A stretch of DNA of 7,204 bases from an uncultured Clostridia bacterium. GTDB lineage: Bacteria; Bacillota; Clostridia; Oscillospirales; Acutalibacteraceae. Positions 5,644 to 7,204 of this stretch are shown one piece after another (positions within the stretch are counted from its first letter, which is position 1; the number at the start of each line of letters is the position of its first letter). The position numbers and the translations under genes were made by a program. Below the pieces are notes generated by a model that was given only the letters and a program-made list of their open reading frames with translations, was not told the origin of the DNA and made no database searches. Location: assembly GCA_947629295.1 (NCBI GenBank), contig CANRDH010000078.1, positions 1 to 7,204 of the forward strand. The letters are read 5' to 3'.

Positions 5644-5709
5644 TTACAGTAGTTAACGAATGCTTGATTCCTTGAAGGGAGAATCAGCAGTTGGCATTCG
5701 TGACTGTAA
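5644..5709 (+). promoter_or_regulatory. Nested stem-loop leader, possible structured RNA element
   Basis: Three nested perfect stems are visible. The outer is TTACAGT/ACTGTAA (5644-5650/5703-5709), the middle CGAATGC/GCATTCG (5657-5663/5694-5700) and the inner TGATTC/GAATCA (5665-5670/5681-5686). Asymmetric internal loops separate them (AGTTAA opposite TG; T opposite AGCAGTTG). The predicted transcription start near 5648 falls inside the left arm of the outer stem, so that stem may be only partly transcribed, while the middle and inner stems lie fully in the 5' leader. I do not recognise it as a known riboswitch class. Roles in mRNA stability, translation control or DNA-level operator function are all open. 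Confidence 0.5.
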
Positions 5710-5760
5710 AGGCGCATTTTGTGCGGATTTTAATTTTAATAAGAAAGAGGGATCATAACA

Positions 5761-7197
5761 ATGGTTAGTAAAACAAAAAGAGCACTGGCACTTGTTCTTA
5801 CGGCTATGATGGCAGCTTCGGCACTTGCAGGTTGCTCGGGCGGTGGAAGTAACGGCGGAAATCAAAACTCAAGTGCGGGATCGACAGGCGGTGATGCTAC
5901 AACCTCAGGTGGTGCAGCCTCAAATGTAGAATCTGTTGCGGATATAGAATCTTCCAGTGTGCAGGAAGAGATTAAGGCTCTTATAGCAGAGGAAGCAAAG
6001 AATAACGGCGGCAATATTGAACTTAAGCTTTGGTGTTCAGGTGATGACGGTCCGTTTGAAAAGACATTGGTTGAGAAATTCGAGAAAGAGTACTCTACGG
6101 ATGGTGTGACTATTGATGTAAAGGTAAAGACATCATACGGTGAAGATGCTGCAGGCGGTAAGGTTCTCGAATCACCGAAAGAGGCAGCAGACGTATTCAA
6201 TATGGCTGATGATCAGATTACACAGCTTGTTGAGGCGGGGGCTATTGCCGAGATTGCACCGACTTTCCAGGCAAATGTAGTTAAAAATAATTCTGCGGAT
6301 TCGATTGCTGCTTGCTCTGTAAACGATAAGGCATATGCGTTCCCGAAGACATCGGATAACGGTTACTTTATGTATTATGACAAGAGAGTGTATAAGAGTG
6401 AGGATGAGGTTCAGAGCCTTGACGATATGATCAAAAAGGCAAATGATGCCGGAAAATCAGTTTATCTGAATATCACGGGTCCTTGGTATATGACAGGATT
6501 CTTCTTTACCGCAGGCTGCGAAATTACTTACGATCCGGCCGGTAACAACGGTAAAGGAAAGCAGACGGCTACTTTCAATACCCCTGAGGGTCTTAAGGCT
6601 GCTAAGGCTATATGCCATATTGCCGAAAGCAAGGGTGCGGGATTTGTAGGTTCGCCGAGTACCCTTACAGACAATGCTTATGTTCAGCAGGGCTTTGCGA
6701 AAGGCGAGCTTGCGGCAGCCGTTATAGGAACATGGGCAGGTCCTATGATTAAGGAAGCTATCGGAGAAGAAAATGTTGGTGCTGCAAAGCTTCCGACGAT
6801 TCTCATGGACGGCAAACAGGAGCAGCTTCATTCGTTCGGCGGCTACAAGGTTATAGGTGTCAACAGTAACTGTAAGTATCCTGTAACTGCCCAGATGCTT
6901 GCTTATTATCTCACAAATAAGGATTCACAGGTTGCACGTTATAATGAAAGAGGTCTTATTCCGACAAACAATGAAGCAGTTGCGGATGATAAGGTAAAGA
7001 ATGACCCGGCGCTCAAGGCTATCAATGATCAGTTGAAGTATGCTCACCCGCAGGGTAAATCCGTCGGCGGTGATTATTGGTCGGTTAAACCTGAAACAAT
7101 AGGTAATGAAGCTTGGGATAAGAGCGGTAAGCTTACCGATGATGAGATTAACGGAATACTTAATGATATTGTGACACAGCTTGATAGTAAACAATAA
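5761..7197 (+). CDS. MalE-like carbohydrate ABC transporter substrate-binding lipoprotein
   Basis: The 478 residues begin with a lipoprotein signal peptide (VSKTKR, hydrophobic core) and the lipobox L-A-G-C, placing the lipidated Cys at residue 25. A Gly/Ser/Asn/Thr-rich linker (26-56) tethers the binding domain to the membrane. From about 85 the extracellular solute-binding fold begins (IELKLWCSGDDG, then FEKEY). Family landmarks follow: ADVFNMADDQI (143-153), AYAFPKTSDNGYFMYYDKRVY (191-211), GELAAAVIGTWAGPMI (315-330), GAAKLPTI (340-347) and a SFGGYKVIGVN segment (358-368). These match the maltose/maltodextrin-binding (COG2182-like) group of importers for oligosaccharides; the exact sugar cannot be read. 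ATG 5761 follows AGAGGG by 9 bases and gives an intact signal peptide. Permease genes of MalF/MalG type are expected downstream of 7204. An AT-rich region, promoter and structured leader upstream suggest dedicated regulation. Confidence 0.9.
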   Translation: MVSKTKRALALVLTAMMAASALAGCSGGGSNGGNQNSSAGSTGGDATTSGGAASNVESVADIESSSVQEEIKALIAEEAKNNGGNIELKLWCSGDDGPFEKTLVEKFEKEYSTDGVTIDVKVKTSYGEDAAGGKVLESPKEAADVFNMADDQITQLVEAGAIAEIAPTFQANVVKNNSADSIAACSVNDKAYAFPKTSDNGYFMYYDKRVYKSEDEVQSLDDMIKKANDAGKSVYLNITGPWYMTGFFFTAGCEITYDPAGNNGKGKQTATFNTPEGLKAAKAICHIAESKGAGFVGSPSTLTDNAYVQQGFAKGELAAAVIGTWAGPMIKEAIGEENVGAAKLPTILMDGKQEQLHSFGGYKVIGVNSNCKYPVTAQMLAYYLTNKDSQVARYNERGLIPTNNEAVADDKVKNDPALKAINDQLKYAHPQGKSVGGDYWSVKPETIGNEAWDKSGKLTDDEINGILNDIVTQLDSKQ

Positions 7198-7204
7198 ATT
7201 CCAT

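Larger units (their letters stand above)
5173..5760. other. Long AT-rich intergenic region upstream of the sugar-binding lipoprotein
   Basis: These 588 bp contain no credible gene on either strand. Bases 5401-5640 are about 19% G+C by hand count, far below the flanking genes. Contents: a weak CTGCG/CGCAG inverted repeat (5211-5234) with no T-run, so no convincing ytaF terminator; several TTTTG[CT]A[CT]A-type motifs (5295, 5345, 5455, 5468, and a one-mismatch copy at 5579), one within a perfect palindrome; the promoter at 5613-5641; the nested stem-loop at 5644-5709; a weak 5-bp hairpin at 5712-5724; and the RBS AGAGGG at 5746-5751. The AT-rich block just upstream of the promoter could act as an UP element. 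Confidence 0.7.

Noticed and set aside
5173..5760. Catabolite-repression (cre) site or canonical LacI-type operator before the sugar-binding protein
   Set aside because: No sequence resembling the CcpA cre consensus or a CG-centred LacI palindrome was found; the only palindrome is centred on GTAC.

Overview
The window looks like a chromosomal stretch from an anaerobic, low- to moderate-GC Gram-positive bacterium, most likely a Clostridia member of the Ruminococcus / [Eubacterium] siraeum type. The basis is the AT-leaning codon use, strong GGAGG-type ribosome binding sites, a sporulation-family membrane protein (YtaF), a DUF308/HdeD-like membrane protein, and a Gly/Ser-rich lipoprotein sugar-binding protein of the kind common in gut Firmicutes. 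The species assignment is inference. No mobile element, CRISPR array, tRNA or rRNA was seen.

Left block (1-3560, all plus strand). The window opens inside an SPFH-domain protein ending in three zinc ribbons. After about 310 bp packed with hairpins comes a protein with two zinc ribbons and one C-terminal membrane helix. Eight bases later comes a small signal-peptide/one-helix protein that resembles the two ends of a TPM-domain protein, but with an 18-residue Ala-rich tandem repeat where the TPM domain should be. Together these resemble the membrane-associated YdjI/YdjG/YdjH set, which in Bacillus subtilis works with PspA in envelope stress. A GNAT acetyltransferase (PaiA-like) and an unrecognised two-helix membrane protein follow closely. 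A long-stem hairpin at about 3562-3615 then probably terminates transcription from both sides.

Middle block (3655-5172). A DUF308/HdeD-like six-helix membrane protein lies on the minus strand, with an extended -10 promoter and a strong RBS. Divergent from it is ytaF on the plus strand, starting with TTG. YtaF carries an EF-hand-like acidic loop between its two transporter-like halves.

Right block (5173-7204). A 588-bp gene-free stretch, about 19% GC in its core (5401-5640), carries repeated TTTTG[CT]A[CT]A-type sites including one perfect 14-bp palindrome. It also holds a good SigA-type promoter (TTGAAA-N17-TATCAT with extended -10) and a nested stem-loop leader. These precede a MalE-like lipoprotein, the substrate-binding subunit of a carbohydrate ABC importer. 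Its permease genes would be expected just downstream, outside the window.

Nothing here is plainly a new system. The points most worth a second look are the TPM-less YdjH-like protein, the structured leader of the sugar-binding protein, and the hairpin cluster at 804-986.
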